The translations under genes were made by a program, and so were the position numbers. A stretch of DNA of 64,000 bases from Porphyromonas canoris. GTDB taxonomy: Bacteria; Bacteroidota; Bacteroidia; Bacteroidales; Porphyromonadaceae. Location: positions 55,600-119,599 of the forward strand of contig NZ_JQZV01000009.1 of assembly GCF_000769115.1 (NCBI RefSeq), given 5' to 3'. The notes under the pieces were generated by a model, which ran no database searches, had not been told where the DNA came from, and worked only from the letters and a program-made list of their open reading frames with translations. Shown in pieces: positions 37,748-47,794 of this stretch. Positions within the stretch are counted from its first letter, which is position 1, and every line of letters begins with the position of its first letter.

Positions 37748-38407
37748 TTATATAAAAGGTGTTTTATCCGGATGGTCTTTGTTCTGCTCCTGTTCTTCTG
37801 CCCCTTTTAGTACAGGAAGGCTGATGTTAAACCAAGCACAAAGAACACGACACACAATTACGCTAAGAGCAGACAACAACTGGGTAAGCCCTAAGTTCAC
37901 ACCTATACTCACCAAAATTGTATAAATAAGCCCACCTAAGACACATGCGAGAGCATAAATATCCTTTCTAAAAACGAGAGGGATCTCATTTATAAGGATA
38001 TCACGAGTCATTCCACCAAAAAAGCCGGTGATAGTTCCCATGATAATGGCAACCCAATATGGGAAACCCAAATCCAATGTTTTATCAACACCAACCACAA
38101 CAAACAATCCCAGCCCTATGGCATCAAAAAGAAAAACCGTATTCTGCATACGGACCAGATATTTTTTGAAAATTGCGGTAAAAAGCAAAGCCACAAAAGA
38201 GATAATAAGATATGACTCTTGTATCATCCAGAAAGGTGTTACACCCAAAAAAAGATCTCGAACGGTACCACCACCCACCGCAGTAACAAAACCTACAACA
38301 TAGGCACCAAACCAGTCAAACTTCTTCGCAGAAGCCAATCGGATACCGGATATAGCAAAAGCAAATGTGCCTAGATAGTCACAAATCGTAATAAAATCTA
38401 CCATCAA
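37748..38407 (-). CDS. TRIC family cation channel protein (UPF0126)
   Basis: A 219-residue membrane protein made of two homologous three-helix halves plus a final helix. The signature glycine/charged loops are both present: GTVRDLFLG in the first half and GGMTRDILINEIP in the second. The prokaryotic TRIC family forms trimeric K+-permeable channels. It lies 17 bp after panB and is probably co-transcribed; no functional link between the two is evident. Confidence 0.9.
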   Translation of the reverse strand: MMVDFITICDYLGTFAFAISGIRLASAKKFDWFGAYVVGFVTAVGGGTVRDLFLGVTPFWMIQESYLIISFVALLFTAIFKKYLVRMQNTVFLFDAIGLGLFVVVGVDKTLDLGFPYWVAIIMGTITGFFGGMTRDILINEIPLVFRKDIYALACVLGGLIYTILVSIGVNLGLTQLLSALSVIVCRVLCAWFNISLPVLKGAEEQEQNKDHPDKTPFI

Positions 38408-38424
38408 TCTACTTCTATAGACAG

Positions 38425-39246
38425 TTAATACTGCTCATTCTCATTAGGGAAGTTTCTGCTTTTCACATCTTCAATATAAGCTTTCAATGCTTCATGAATA
38501 ACTTCATTAAGTTTGGCATAGCGACGAAGGAATCTTGGTGAAAACCCTTGAGATATTCCCAGCATATCGTGCATAACAAGTACTTGTCCATCTACTCCGG
38601 CACCTGCTCCAATGCCAATAACGGGGATCATTACACTCTCTGCAACTTGTTTGGCAAGTTGTGCCGGAATCTTTTCCAACACAAGAGCAAAGCATCCCAA
38701 TTCTTCCAAAAGTTTCGCATCAGCAAGAAGCTTTTCGGCTTCGGCTTCTTCTCTTGCTCGAACAGCATACGTGCCAAATTTATTTATGCTCTGAGGAGTA
38801 AGTCCCAGGTGTCCCATTATTGGAATACCCGCCGACAAAATTCTCTGAACAGACTCGGTAATCTCTGAACCGCCTTCCATCTTAATAGCATCGGCATGCG
38901 TCTCTTTCATCACACGTATAGCAGAGTGCAATGCCTCCTTTGAATTTCCTTGATAAGAGCCAAACGGAAGATCTACAACAACGAGAGCACGCTTTACAGC
39001 TTTCATAACACTCTTACCATGATAAATCATCTGATCCAATGTAATAGGAAGAGTAGTAACATTCCCAGCCATGACATTAGAGGCAGAATCCCCAACAAGA
39101 ATAACATCCATGCCCGACTCATCTATCAATCCACCGAAAGAGAAGTCATAAGCTGTAAGCATGCTTATCTTCTCTCCCCTCTGTTTCATTTCCAGCAGTC
39201 TGTGAGTTGTTACTTTTTTTCTATCACTACTGAGATAATTGCTCAT
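38425..39246 (-). CDS. panB: 3-methyl-2-oxobutanoate hydroxymethyltransferase
   Basis: First enzyme of pantothenate synthesis; it transfers a hydroxymethyl group from methylene-THF to 2-oxoisovalerate. I start at 39246 (273 residues, [17 protein letters not shown]), the normal PanB length, because the possible start at 39294 overlaps the promoter -7 element. Metal and substrate residues are visible in [33 protein letters not shown] and the catalytic glutamate of VLEKIPAQL. No other pan genes are in the window. Confidence 0.96.
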   Translation of the reverse strand: MSNYLSSDRKKVTTHRLLEMKQRGEKISMLTAYDFSFGGLIDESGMDVILVGDSASNVMAGNVTTLPITLDQMIYHGKSVMKAVKRALVVVDLPFGSYQGNSKEALHSAIRVMKETHADAIKMEGGSEITESVQRILSAGIPIMGHLGLTPQSINKFGTYAVRAREEAEAEKLLADAKLLEELGCFALVLEKIPAQLAKQVAESVMIPVIGIGAGAGVDGQVLVMHDMLGISQGFSPRFLRRYAKLNEVIHEALKAYIEDVKSRNFPNENEQY

Positions 39247-39291
39247 ATTTCCCTTTATCTTTTGTTCAAAATCCTTGTAATTAGAAGAGTA

Positions 39292-39299
39292 CAAAGGTA
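39292..39299 (-). promoter_or_regulatory. Promoter -7 element upstream of panB
   Basis: Reads TACCTTTG on the minus strand, 45 bp upstream of the chosen panB start. No good -33 element. Its location helps to decide the start codon. Confidence 0.55.
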
Positions 39300-39473
39300 G
39301 AAAAGAAAATCCATAAAAATTTTTCTTGACCTGACTTATCTGTGCAAAAAATCAAATATCATCTTTCCTCAAGGATAACATTATGCTGTCAAGTAATTAG
39401 AGATTAATTCTCTCTATTCTTTCAAATCATTAATACACAATTGATAGAACAACAGATATAGCCAATATCCTTT

Positions 39474-39570
39474 ATATTTTTGCCACTAAGGTACGATTGA
39501 TAAATCAAAGGACAAATCAACAAAGAGATCAACTAACAGGAATTTTGATTCTTCTCAAGATTTGATTTGT
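39474..39570 (-). CRISPR. Relic mini-CRISPR (two repeats, one spacer) behind an XRE gene
   Basis: A repeat copy with 20 consecutive bases identical to the array consensus (39483-39502, CCACTAAGGTACG then ATTGATA), then a 38-bp spacer, then a degenerate copy at about 39542-39570 lying 17 bp after the stop of the XRE gene. In crRNA orientation (minus) the retained part of the 3' repeat is its first 21 bases, while its 8-base handle is lost. The degenerate 5' copy shares derived bases (TTCTCAA in place of CACTAAG) with the mini-array at 52404, so the two loci appear homologous. A further weak match (TTGATAG) occurs at 39441. Confidence 0.7.
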
Positions 39571-39586
39571 CGCAAATATAGAGATA

Positions 39587-39901
39587 TTAAAGGCTTTCTA
39601 CAAGCCCGTTATCGCTTTTTATTGACTCTACTATATTTTCAAGCTCCGATATTGTTTCCGCTTTATAGTAGTTCCCTTTATGGGAGACAAGTGCTATCAG
39701 ATCTTCTCCTATAACTTCCTCCCTTTTAACAAAAAGCTCCCACACAGGCACCCCGACTGCTTTGGCTATTCTCTCGGCTGTTGTGGTTGTAATGGATTCT
39801 GCGTTAAGCATCCTCTTGACAGATTGCAAAGACACCTCCATTGCATCTGCAAGAATCTGATAGGTCATACCTTTTTCTTTTAAGACATCCTTTATTCTCA
39901 T
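39587..39901 (-). CDS. XRE-family HTH regulator A
   Basis: A small DNA-binding protein. From the ATG at 39901 it has 104 residues (MRIKDVLKEKGMTYQILADAM); this start puts the Cro/C1-type helix-turn-helix at about 5-60 and follows a purine-rich AGGAGATG. The longer frame from 39949 adds 16 residues without features. The C-terminal part (EVIGEDLIALVSHKGNYYKAETISELENIVESI) resembles that of the XRE protein at 52.6 kb, and both are followed by a relic CRISPR repeat. It is probably a phage- or plasmid-type repressor left in accessory DNA. Target operators are not visible here. Confidence 0.85.
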   Translation of the reverse strand: MRIKDVLKEKGMTYQILADAMEVSLQSVKRMLNAESITTTTAERIAKAVGVPVWELFVKREEVIGEDLIALVSHKGNYYKAETISELENIVESIKSDNGLVESL

Positions 39902-39964
39902 CTCCTCTTGTTTTACTACGTAAATATAACTCTTTATATATACGGGCATACAATTTTATATACT

Positions 39965-40214
39965 AAAAAAGCTAAAGCATATAATTTGGGCACTTTAGAT
40001 TACTCTCTTGAACAATATCTCAATCAACTAGCGTAATTGTCTCAAAGCCGAGGCGCAGTAGAGCCTCGGCTATATTACTTCCTATGCCACACCCTGCAAG
40101 TAGAACCTTGAAAGATTTAATCGTTGTCTGTTGCTGATCTGAAACATAGATTCTATTTCTATTATATCGGCACATAGTAATCATCATTAATGAAAGAAGT
40201 TCGCTCGTAGACAA
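39965..40214 (-). pseudogene. ThiF/E1-like adenylyltransferase fragment
   Basis: The frame 40214-40020 reads FKVLLAGCGIGSNIAEALL then LRLGFETITLVD, the nucleotide-binding start of a ThiF/MoeB/E1-like adenylating enzyme. A TGA stop follows at once, but reading through gives DIVQESNL and NY, the expected continuation (ESNLNRQNY in intact relatives). So a nonsense mutation, then truncation near 39965, has destroyed the gene. Such ThiF proteins occur in mobile elements and defence loci of Bacteroidetes; which type this was cannot be told. Confidence 0.75.
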
Positions 40215-40236
40215 GTCGTAATCCCTTTCCTATTTA

Positions 40237-40702
40237 TGAAGACTTATTATTTTGATTTTCTGACAGATATGCTTATTTGAATATCTCCTCCTCGCAAAGA
40301 AGGTGCGCAGCGAGCATGAAAAGCACACTGCGCAACACCGCCAAATACCTCGAAGCCTATATAGGTACGGAGGTGAATAATAGTGATTTCAGCTATCTGC
40401 TGGTCAAAGCATTCTTTTCTTTTGTGCGGTAGAACTATGAGCTTAGACACAACACGGTCGTCAAAATAATACAAGCAATCATCTCAACCTTAAATCGCCT
40501 CAAGCGTGATGGATATGATGTCCGCAGAGACTACTCGGACTACAAGATGGGCATTGAGGAGGTTACAACGGTTGCTTCGTCCGATGATGAGATAGAGCGT
40601 TTGTACAACCTTGATCTTAAAGGGCTGTCTGTAATTATCCGAGACCTATTTGTGTTTGCTTGTGAGACAGGGTCGAGGTATTCCGATTTGGTCGCCCTCT
40701 AG
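40237..40702 (+). pseudogene. Truncated tyrosine recombinase (phage/transposon integrase)
   Basis: The frame from 40316 encodes LRNTAKYLEAYIGTEV up to FFSFVR, a TAG stop at 40430, then NYELRHNTVVKIIQAIISTL, DLFVFACETGSRYSDLVAL and another stop at 40700. This is the core-binding domain and the first catalytic-domain motif (the arginine of TGSRYSDL) of a Bacteroidetes integrase. The remaining catalytic H-x-x-R and Tyr are absent. The N-terminal arm may begin at 40237 (MKTYYFDFLTDMLI), out of frame. Two stops, a frameshift and a missing C terminus make it non-functional. It abuts the prophage block and is its likely former integrase or that of a neighbour element. Confidence 0.8.
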
Positions 40703-40726
40703 GACAGTAATGTGGATAATAATAAC

Positions 40727-43700
40727 TTACTGATACATCCCACTTATGTGGTCATACTGCTGACGACTGATCAGGCCGCTATGATATGCTTTCTTCAGAG
40801 TCTCGCCTGTCGCAGACCTAATCTTATCCCATAATCCTTGTATTTCCGACTCTCGTCCCTTCTCGTACTCCGAAACAAGGTCTTTGGATAACGACTCAAA
40901 ATTTACAGTGTCGCCGGTTAAGGCCGACAGTCCTGAGTGGTCCATAGCTCTATATCTCCTATACCTTGGGAGGCATCTATGCCTCAAGTCTTCAAGATCT
41001 CTTCTGAACTCTGCAGTAGAAATCTCTCTGTCTTCAAGCTTCTTCTTTAGAGCCTCCTTCTCATTCAAGAGGCTCTCTTTTGTTTTTCTTGCCAACTCCG
41101 AATCTACATCTTTACCCTTGAACAATGCCTCTACAGCTTTCTTTTCTGCCATATATTCATTGCGCTCAAGACCATGCTTTGCGATGAGGTAGTTACAAAG
41201 ATCATTATATCCGCTTTTGCTCTTATCGGAAACATCGGCAACGCTTTTCACGAGAGGTTTGAAATAGTTAAGCATATAATCCTCCATATCAAAAGTATTA
41301 ACGCTGCTCAACCTGTTAAGACCGAGATAGGCATTTTCGTAAGCCTCGATTGGCTTGCCGTGCTCTTTCTCAAGAGCCTCCTGAAACTTTAACAGTCCCC
41401 TTGAATGATCCACATATCCCTCCATCATCTTATATCCGAAACCTTTGACCTTCTCTTCGTAATACTCTCTCGCCACTCCGGCGACAGGTCTCTCTTCATC
41501 CCGGTAGTTATTTTCCGGTATTCTACCTTTTTGTCGAAAAGTGCCTATACCAAGTTTGTTTTTCATAGAGACATTGTCCACTTCCGCAAGTAAGCTCTTA
41601 TCGGTCATCTTCTTATAACTCCGCCACAGAATATACCTGAGATCATCGTCCGTCAAAGAGAATCCAAGCTTAACACTCGTCTTGTCCAGAAGTTGCATGA
41701 ACAGGCTTTTCACTTTCCTCCAAAAAGAATGCTCCTCATTATCGGAGAAACCTCTTTCTGCGAGTTCTGCCATATATTCCTCTGTCGCCACGCGGAAGTC
41801 CCAGCCTTTTTTCTTTGCTTTCTCGTTGATACGCTCCCTCGATTTAACAGAGACTTGACTATAAACTCTATCAAGGAAAGCATCAAAATCATCACCGAAC
41901 AACTCTCTCAAACCTTTATGACCAACCACCTCATGAAAAACAGTAGCCCTCGCATCTGCCTCGCTTGTGGCGTTTTCAAGCAGTAGAACGACTTCTTCGG
42001 AAGACAGATCATACCATCCTTTTGCTCGTCGCATGCGAATCTCCGTCCCTTTGTTGAGGCTCTTGATCTCTCTTACATCTTTGACGATTCGTATATTTCC
42101 TCCAAGCTTTTCTGCAAGCTCTTTTACCGCTTGCTCGATCCGCTCTGCGTTGTTACCGGCTCCCTTGTTCGCACCTTGACGGAAGCGGATATCTGAATTG
42201 TTTTCATCAAATCTCTTCGACAAAGGGATTATATTTCCGGCATCATCTCTAACTACAGCATCATGCCTCTTTACATTATTAGAAGTATTCTTATATCTGT
42301 ATGTTTCTCCATCATCAAATCCCCACTCTCTGATATCGTTCCCATCCCACCAAAGATGATCTGCTCTGACCTCTTGTTCTATGATCTTGTGATTCCCGAT
42401 TCCAAATCGAGCATCTCCATGTGCTTCTGCGTAGGTTTTTGAGGGAGAAACCCACTGCCCTTCGCTTTGCAACAGGCTGTCTTTTACATCGGAAGGGACA
42501 GAACGATACACCGTTATTGTCGGCATATCTGTTACAGATCCATTATTCTTTAGTTGGTATTGAATATTTCTAATAACACTACCAATAGCGGCTTGAGATT
42601 CCCTCCCTGCTGTGTCATTATACATATAGAGCCTTGCCCCTCTATCTGAGAAGTAATCATCCGGCTGATTGTGCACACCATGAGCAACGGCAAACAGATT
42701 GGTATCTCCTCCATTTTCTTCAACATCTTCTTTCAGGACCTCAATGTTTGAAAAATCCTCCTTTTCTACACCTGAAGATGGCGCGTGATGTCCGTCTCTG
42801 TAATCATCTAATAGAGTATATCCCGTCTCTTCAGCCCTCTCATCGACAAGTCTTTGCGCCGTCTCCAGATCTCCTGCGTTCACAGCGTCAAAATATTCCT
42901 TGTCTAATAAGTCTGCATCTCTAGACCTAACTTCCTTACCTTCGGTGTTTGGGTTTTGCACACCCATCTTTTCGTAGCTCCCTCCCTTTTGCCTTTTCCA
43001 GACATCAAGCAGTTTGCCAACCTTTGCCACGACACCATCATATATCCTTGCGACCTCTTCACCCTCGAAGAATACGCAATAGCTGTCATCACCGGCTCCT
43101 GGGATCATAGCAGGATACTCATACTCATTTGAAGATTTGCAGCACACATACCCTTTCTTCAGGGTAAAATCTTCAGGCGAGAACTCATATTCCCACCCTT
43201 CTTCCAAATATCCGCCATTCTCTTTATACATCGCCTCCAACTTGTCGTACGCCTCCGGGTTAGCATATATGTGTCTAAGTCCGGGTTCGTAGGCGAAGTG
43301 TACAGAGGCGAAGTCTTCAGGAATATTATCAGATAATTGACCTCTCGCGAAGATATCTTCCTCAGACTCTCTTAGCGGCGTATCGCTTTCTCTGAATAGT
43401 ATGCTTGGATTTTCAGAATAGAATGTACCGACATTCTCTGAGGCAGACTTGATTTGGTTAGGTTCAAAAGCAACAACCATAGAGGACTTCCCATCATAAA
43501 TGATCACACCATCATTGTTTTCAGACTCTTCTATAATTAAAGATTGGTAACTATCCCAAAAACCTATTACATCATAATCTTTGAATATGTTTTTGCCAAG
43601 TCCGTTTTTCCTGCACCAATTATCATCAATTATTAGTGGAGTCTTCAGCTCCACATAGGCATCAACAACTTCTCCCTTTTGAGAAGAATCAAACTCTGAT

Positions 43701-46700
43701 GTCTCATAATCTTCCGCGATTTTCTTGCTACTGATAAAGAAGAACCCTTTATCATCAAAGCTATAACGACTGCCTATAAAATCTTTGCTGAACTCTGTCA
43801 GACTTTTCGATAATGTTCCATGATACACCACCATTGGCTCTCCATTTTCGTCGACAACCTTTGAGGTGTTGGTTTGCAAAAGAGAAACAAGTTTTGTATC
43901 TTTGACCTTAGAAAGATCAGCGATAGTAGACTTCGTGTCGGGCGTTGTGCCAAAATCGCTGTTGTAGGCTCCTTGTCTTGCTATCAGGTCAAGGAGCTTT
44001 CCTTTTTCAATACTTGACAACTTGTGATCATAGTAAGTTTCACCGCTCTTGGTATTAACCATAACCGCACGGACGGTGTAATCAACGCCGCCGATCTGTA
44101 TCCCTACAACATAATAGTCGAATGATTGAGCATTGACCTTTCTATCCGTGTTGTCTGCGCTGTCAATATAGATGGCATTCTCAATGATACCTGGAATTGC
44201 CGCTATGCTCTGGAGGTGCTCAGTGTTCTTGTAATCATGCTGCAAGACCTCATTGAGACCACCTCGCTTGCGACCTCGCTGTAAGCTTATCTTCTTGCCT
44301 GTGTCCCGGTTGACATAGACGCCCTGCAAGCTTTTGCCGTACTCAAACGCGTTCTTCTTGTATTGCTTGAGATCTTTGCTCGCCTCTATTTCCGTGCCTG
44401 ATATTGACACAGGACTGCTCTTGCGCAACTTCTCAACCCTCGCAACCTTTTCCCAATCTCCGAACCAATCTTTGAAAGCTTTGGTACGAACTTGCACCCA
44501 CTGATTTTCATTGAGATTTGTAGGATTGCCATTGGGAGCAAGCATAAATATCCCCTCGTCCTTTGCTTTAGATATTATGCTCCGCTCCTCGTCGGAATAA
44601 ACATTCGTCTGACCCTCTCTAAACAAGATACTACCAGCCTTTTTCTTTTCAAACCAATCTGCAAACTCCAAAGCAGCATCTACCGTTCTAAAGCCCAATG
44701 AGCCTGTATCTCCTCGTTCTATTGCCTTGTCGGGGGCTTTGGTTCCACTATTATACTCATCTGAAAGGTTTGCCCATTTCTGCCATCCCTCATTTGTCTT
44801 TTCATCTATTTCGTCAGAATAGTCATAGACGGCAATCTGAATAGCCGGGTCTGTTATATTGTCTGATACCGCCGTTAATACAGCCAATTTTGACGGCATC
44901 CCATTAACCAATAAAGGAGCGTACAACTCTTCAGAATCGTATGCTGCCTCGTCTATCTTCGTCCGTCCGCTCGTGTCCGTCTGTTTTCTGAACTCTTCCA
45001 ACTCGTTTAGATAGTCCGGATTTTTCTCCTCCCTGTTCATAGAAGAGTACTCCGCAAACGGCTTGGTCTTTCTTTTGGATGACTTTATCCACTTCTTAAA
45101 ATTCTCTTTAGAAACTTCTGTTATATTGCCAAGACCTTTCCATCCGGGTGAATAGTTGGATAAGTATGCTGCCTTGGCTTCCTCTATACCGGAGAAGCCA
45201 TACATTACCTTGTGTTCATCAAAAGATCCGTCTTCTTTTATTTGGTCTACAACAAAGACAGACCCCTCCTCCGGCGAGTCGGACAAGAATATGTCTATAT
45301 GGTCTCCATCTTTGCCCTTGGTTCCAAGTATATATCCATAGTCATTTTGCATGGTTACGCTCCATGCCGCTCCATCTTTGTCTTTTCCGCTTCTCTCACT
45401 ATTCTTAGGGTTCTCTATTGTAATAGAAAATCCATCCACCTTGACATGTCCCTTCTTATAGTTGCCGGCTTCTTTCTGCGCCTCGGAGGGATTGGTATCT
45501 ATGCTCTCCCTCATCTCTTCTATAGAAGGAGAAACAGGAACTTCATCCTCTAATTCATTATCGCCTTGCTGTTTGTCTTCCGAGGCATCTATATCTTCTG
45601 CAACACTAACAGATGTCTCATCCTCTTGAATATCTTTAGGATTAAGAAGTTCCTCTGCTTGTTTGAGCATTCGGAGTCTCTCCTTCAAGGCTTTCTTTTC
45701 TCTCTCTATCTCAATCCTCCTTTTCCCTTTCGATTGTTCAGGAGAAGAAATATGATCTATCTGCGCTTGAATCCTATCCACCTCATCATTGATAATCTCG
45801 GACTGCAGAGATACGTCGTCCGGAAATTCAGACACAAGAGCATCTGCGTACATCTGCGCATCACCAATGGAGTCATAATCTATATTTCCATTTTTATCAA
45901 CAGGAGGCTTTATCTTATTTTGTTCTTCTGAGTCAGATTCATTTTCGATCTTATCAGGGATATAAACATCATTAGCAGAATCTTTTACATCAGTCGTTCC
46001 GATGTCTTTTGATGGGTACTGAATGACCGACTCTTGCCCATCTTTCTCTACTCTTACAAGTATATTGCCATCCGCATCTTCTCCACGAACGACTTCCCCC
46101 TCAATTCCATCACCGAGCCGTACAACATCCCCCGGCTCGTATTGCATCCGGGATTCATTGCCCTCGTCTTTTGCTCTTCCGAATAGGTCGTTTCTCTTCT
46201 TCAGATCAACAAGCGCCTGCACATCCTCTCGTTTGGCAACCTCTTGATTGTGTCCATCAGAAACAACAACAGATCCATCCGGATTGCTTTGAAGAATTTG
46301 CACAGAACTTGTACTGCCATCCGGTCCATCTATCTCATACACATCTCCGGGATTGAAAGGCAGATCTCCATCTATCTCTCCCGCAAGCCTTTGCATTTCA
46401 TTCTGTCGAACAGTTGTTTCAAGCTTTGAAAGGAGATCTTCAATGGGCGTAGATTGTACGCCTGAAAGCTGATCTATAGAGACCATCTCAAGCGCTCCTG
46501 TTGATGAATCTTTAACAACAACGCTTCCGCTGCTGCTTTCTTTATCTACATCTCCGCTGCCGTCTTCGAGTAGATGAATGTCCCCACCAACGATATAGTA
46601 CTCAGTCTCATCTCTTCCGTGTATTTTTGCGGAATATACGTTACCATCTTTATTGGCATTAGACTGAATCGTCTCTCTGTCTTGAGCAATCTTCAGGTCT

Positions 46701-47794
46701 ACACTCTCTATGACTTTATCAATCATACCTTCGTATGCGGATCGAGCATTGATATAGTCGGATACTGCCTGTATGGTCTTCTCGTCTGCTCCCGATTCAC
46801 TCAATGATTGCAATTGCTCTGCAGGCGTATTGCCATATTTCAACAGCTCCTCATCCGGATCTCCTCCCCAAATAGACTCTACTCCTTCTCTGCTCTTATC
46901 ATAGAGCATCTTTGCTTGATTTTTCTGAGTAGGATCTTCTATGCTATACCCCTCTTCTCTGCTCTTCTCTGCAATATTATTTACCTGATCGGAAAATCCT
47001 TTGCTGAATTGCTCAAAAGGGATAGAGGTATATTCTGCAATATTGCTCTGCGCTAAAAAAGACTGGTTGCCATCAGCATCCTGAACAATCAAATTATTGT
47101 CCTTGTCAAGCCCTAAGACTTCCGATATCTTCCCATCCTTAGATTCCACCACATGAACCTCTCCCTGTGCTTGTCGTCTCTTTTTGTTAACGTAATTGGC
47201 AGCAATCCTATTAGGCCCCCCAATAACGCCACCCATGAAAAGACCTGCTTTTGCTCCCTCGAATCCATTGCGTAGTGCCTCGCTAAGCGTAGGATAATCT
47301 TCCGGGTTTTGATATATCACAGGAACAAATGCTCCAAGGTATTCAGCAGCGAATTCACTCGCACCCTCAACACTTGAATCTTTAGCGAGTTGCAGTAATG
47401 TTTTCTTCCCAAAAGCATCCGCTCCAAGCTCTCTGCTTGCTTTTTCTGCAAGCTTAGACATCTCTTGCCGTGCTGTGGGATTATCCGCAACAACCTTACC
47501 GACAGCATCCCCGATGCTATTTTTAACTCCAGGCTTCTTTAGCCAGCCGAAGAAATAATCAAGGGGAATCTTCTCAGTTGCATATTCAATGGCTCCGGAT
47601 GTGAAGCCGGATTTCCAAACATCCTTGTCGCTTATATTCTTTCCTGTTTGCTCGCTATATTGTCTGGCTTCCGCCATTGCTTGTCCTGCCGCAGAAGCAG
47701 TCATACCGCCCATTCCTATCTGCGCAAGAGGCCTTGCAAGAGGTCTCGTGGCAGGATGTAATGAACTTGCGACGGCCGCTATATTGGGCACCAT
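40727..47794 (-). CDS. Large phage polyvalent protein, C-terminal 2355 residues
   Basis: The major remaining part of a giant phage-type polyvalent protein whose N terminus now lies in a different frame (next entry). Visible domains, by approximate residue of this frame: a hydrophobic glycine/alanine-rich start (1-200); an inorganic-pyrophosphatase-like polyvalent domain (about 780-930, VDGFSITIENPKNSERSG, then DHIDIFLSD); the KAFKDWFGDW motif that typically precedes such domains (near 1110); an ADP-ribosyltransferase-like segment (VVYHGTLSK at about 1320); a second ART-like segment (TVYRSVPS near 1760); and a zincin metallopeptidase motif HEVVGH at about 1953. These proteins are injected with phage DNA in some podoviruses and act early against the host. 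The C terminus may be truncated where it meets the broken integrase. Confidence 0.7.
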   Translation of the reverse strand: MVPNIAAVASSLHPATRPLARPLAQIGMGGMTASAAGQAMAEARQYSEQTGKNISDKDVWKSGFTSGAIEYATEKIPLDYFFGWLKKPGVKNSIGDAVGKVVADNPTARQEMSKLAEKASRELGADAFGKKTLLQLAKDSSVEGASEFAAEYLGAFVPVIYQNPEDYPTLSEALRNGFEGAKAGLFMGGVIGGPNRIAANYVNKKRRQAQGEVHVVESKDGKISEVLGLDKDNNLIVQDADGNQSFLAQSNIAEYTSIPFEQFSKGFSDQVNNIAEKSREEGYSIEDPTQKNQAKMLYDKSREGVESIWGGDPDEELLKYGNTPAEQLQSLSESGADEKTIQAVSDYINARSAYEGMIDKVIESVDLKIAQDRETIQSNANKDGNVYSAKIHGRDETEYYIVGGDIHLLEDGSGDVDKESSSGSVVVKDSSTGALEMVSIDQLSGVQSTPIEDLLSKLETTVRQNEMQRLAGEIDGDLPFNPGDVYEIDGPDGSTSSVQILQSNPDGSVVVSDGHNQEVAKREDVQALVDLKKRNDLFGRAKDEGNESRMQYEPGDVVRLGDGIEGEVVRGEDADGNILVRVEKDGQESVIQYPSKDIGTTDVKDSANDVYIPDKIENESDSEEQNKIKPPVDKNGNIDYDSIGDAQMYADALVSEFPDDVSLQSEIINDEVDRIQAQIDHISSPEQSKGKRRIEIEREKKALKERLRMLKQAEELLNPKDIQEDETSVSVAEDIDASEDKQQGDNELEDEVPVSPSIEEMRESIDTNPSEAQKEAGNYKKGHVKVDGFSITIENPKNSERSGKDKDGAAWSVTMQNDYGYILGTKGKDGDHIDIFLSDSPEEGSVFVVDQIKEDGSFDEHKVMYGFSGIEEAKAAYLSNYSPGWKGLGNITEVSKENFKKWIKSSKRKTKPFAEYSSMNREEKNPDYLNELEEFRKQTDTSGRTKIDEAAYDSEELYAPLLVNGMPSKLAVLTAVSDNITDPAIQIAVYDYSDEIDEKTNEGWQKWANLSDEYNSGTKAPDKAIERGDTGSLGFRTVDAALEFADWFEKKKAGSILFREGQTNVYSDEERSIISKAKDEGIFMLAPNGNPTNLNENQWVQVRTKAFKDWFGDWEKVARVEKLRKSSPVSISGTEIEASKDLKQYKKNAFEYGKSLQGVYVNRDTGKKISLQRGRKRGGLNEVLQHDYKNTEHLQSIAAIPGIIENAIYIDSADNTDRKVNAQSFDYYVVGIQIGGVDYTVRAVMVNTKSGETYYDHKLSSIEKGKLLDLIARQGAYNSDFGTTPDTKSTIADLSKVKDTKLVSLLQTNTSKVVDENGEPMVVYHGTLSKSLTEFSKDFIGSRYSFDDKGFFFISSKKIAEDYETSEFDSSQKGEVVDAYVELKTPLIIDDNWCRKNGLGKNIFKDYDVIGFWDSYQSLIIEESENNDGVIIYDGKSSMVVAFEPNQIKSASENVGTFYSENPSILFRESDTPLRESEEDIFARGQLSDNIPEDFASVHFAYEPGLRHIYANPEAYDKLEAMYKENGGYLEEGWEYEFSPEDFTLKKGYVCCKSSNEYEYPAMIPGAGDDSYCVFFEGEEVARIYDGVVAKVGKLLDVWKRQKGGSYEKMGVQNPNTEGKEVRSRDADLLDKEYFDAVNAGDLETAQRLVDERAEETGYTLLDDYRDGHHAPSSGVEKEDFSNIEVLKEDVEENGGDTNLFAVAHGVHNQPDDYFSDRGARLYMYNDTAGRESQAAIGSVIRNIQYQLKNNGSVTDMPTITVYRSVPSDVKDSLLQSEGQWVSPSKTYAEAHGDARFGIGNHKIIEQEVRADHLWWDGNDIREWGFDDGETYRYKNTSNNVKRHDAVVRDDAGNIIPLSKRFDENNSDIRFRQGANKGAGNNAERIEQAVKELAEKLGGNIRIVKDVREIKSLNKGTEIRMRRAKGWYDLSSEEVVLLLENATSEADARATVFHEVVGHKGLRELFGDDFDAFLDRVYSQVSVKSRERINEKAKKKGWDFRVATEEYMAELAERGFSDNEEHSFWRKVKSLFMQLLDKTSVKLGFSLTDDDLRYILWRSYKKMTDKSLLAEVDNVSMKNKLGIGTFRQKGRIPENNYRDEERPVAGVAREYYEEKVKGFGYKMMEGYVDHSRGLLKFQEALEKEHGKPIEAYENAYLGLNRLSSVNTFDMEDYMLNYFKPLVKSVADVSDKSKSGYNDLCNYLIAKHGLERNEYMAEKKAVEALFKGKDVDSELARKTKESLLNEKEALKKKLEDREISTAEFRRDLEDLRHRCLPRYRRYRAMDHSGLSALTGDTVNFESLSKDLVSEYEKGRESEIQGLWDKIRSATGETLKKAYHSGLISRQQYDHISGMYQ

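Noticed and set aside
39603..39610. Eight-base match between the seed of the XRE B spacer (AACGGGCT) and the XRE A gene
   Set aside because: About two such matches are expected by chance in 64 kb of double-stranded DNA and pairing does not extend further.
46060..46090. Similarity between the spacer at 58090-58125 and the polyvalent gene (TTGCCnTCCGCATCT)
   Set aside because: Only about 15 bases agree and both encode the common DADGN motif; not enough to claim self-targeting. A full spacer-versus-window search would be needed.
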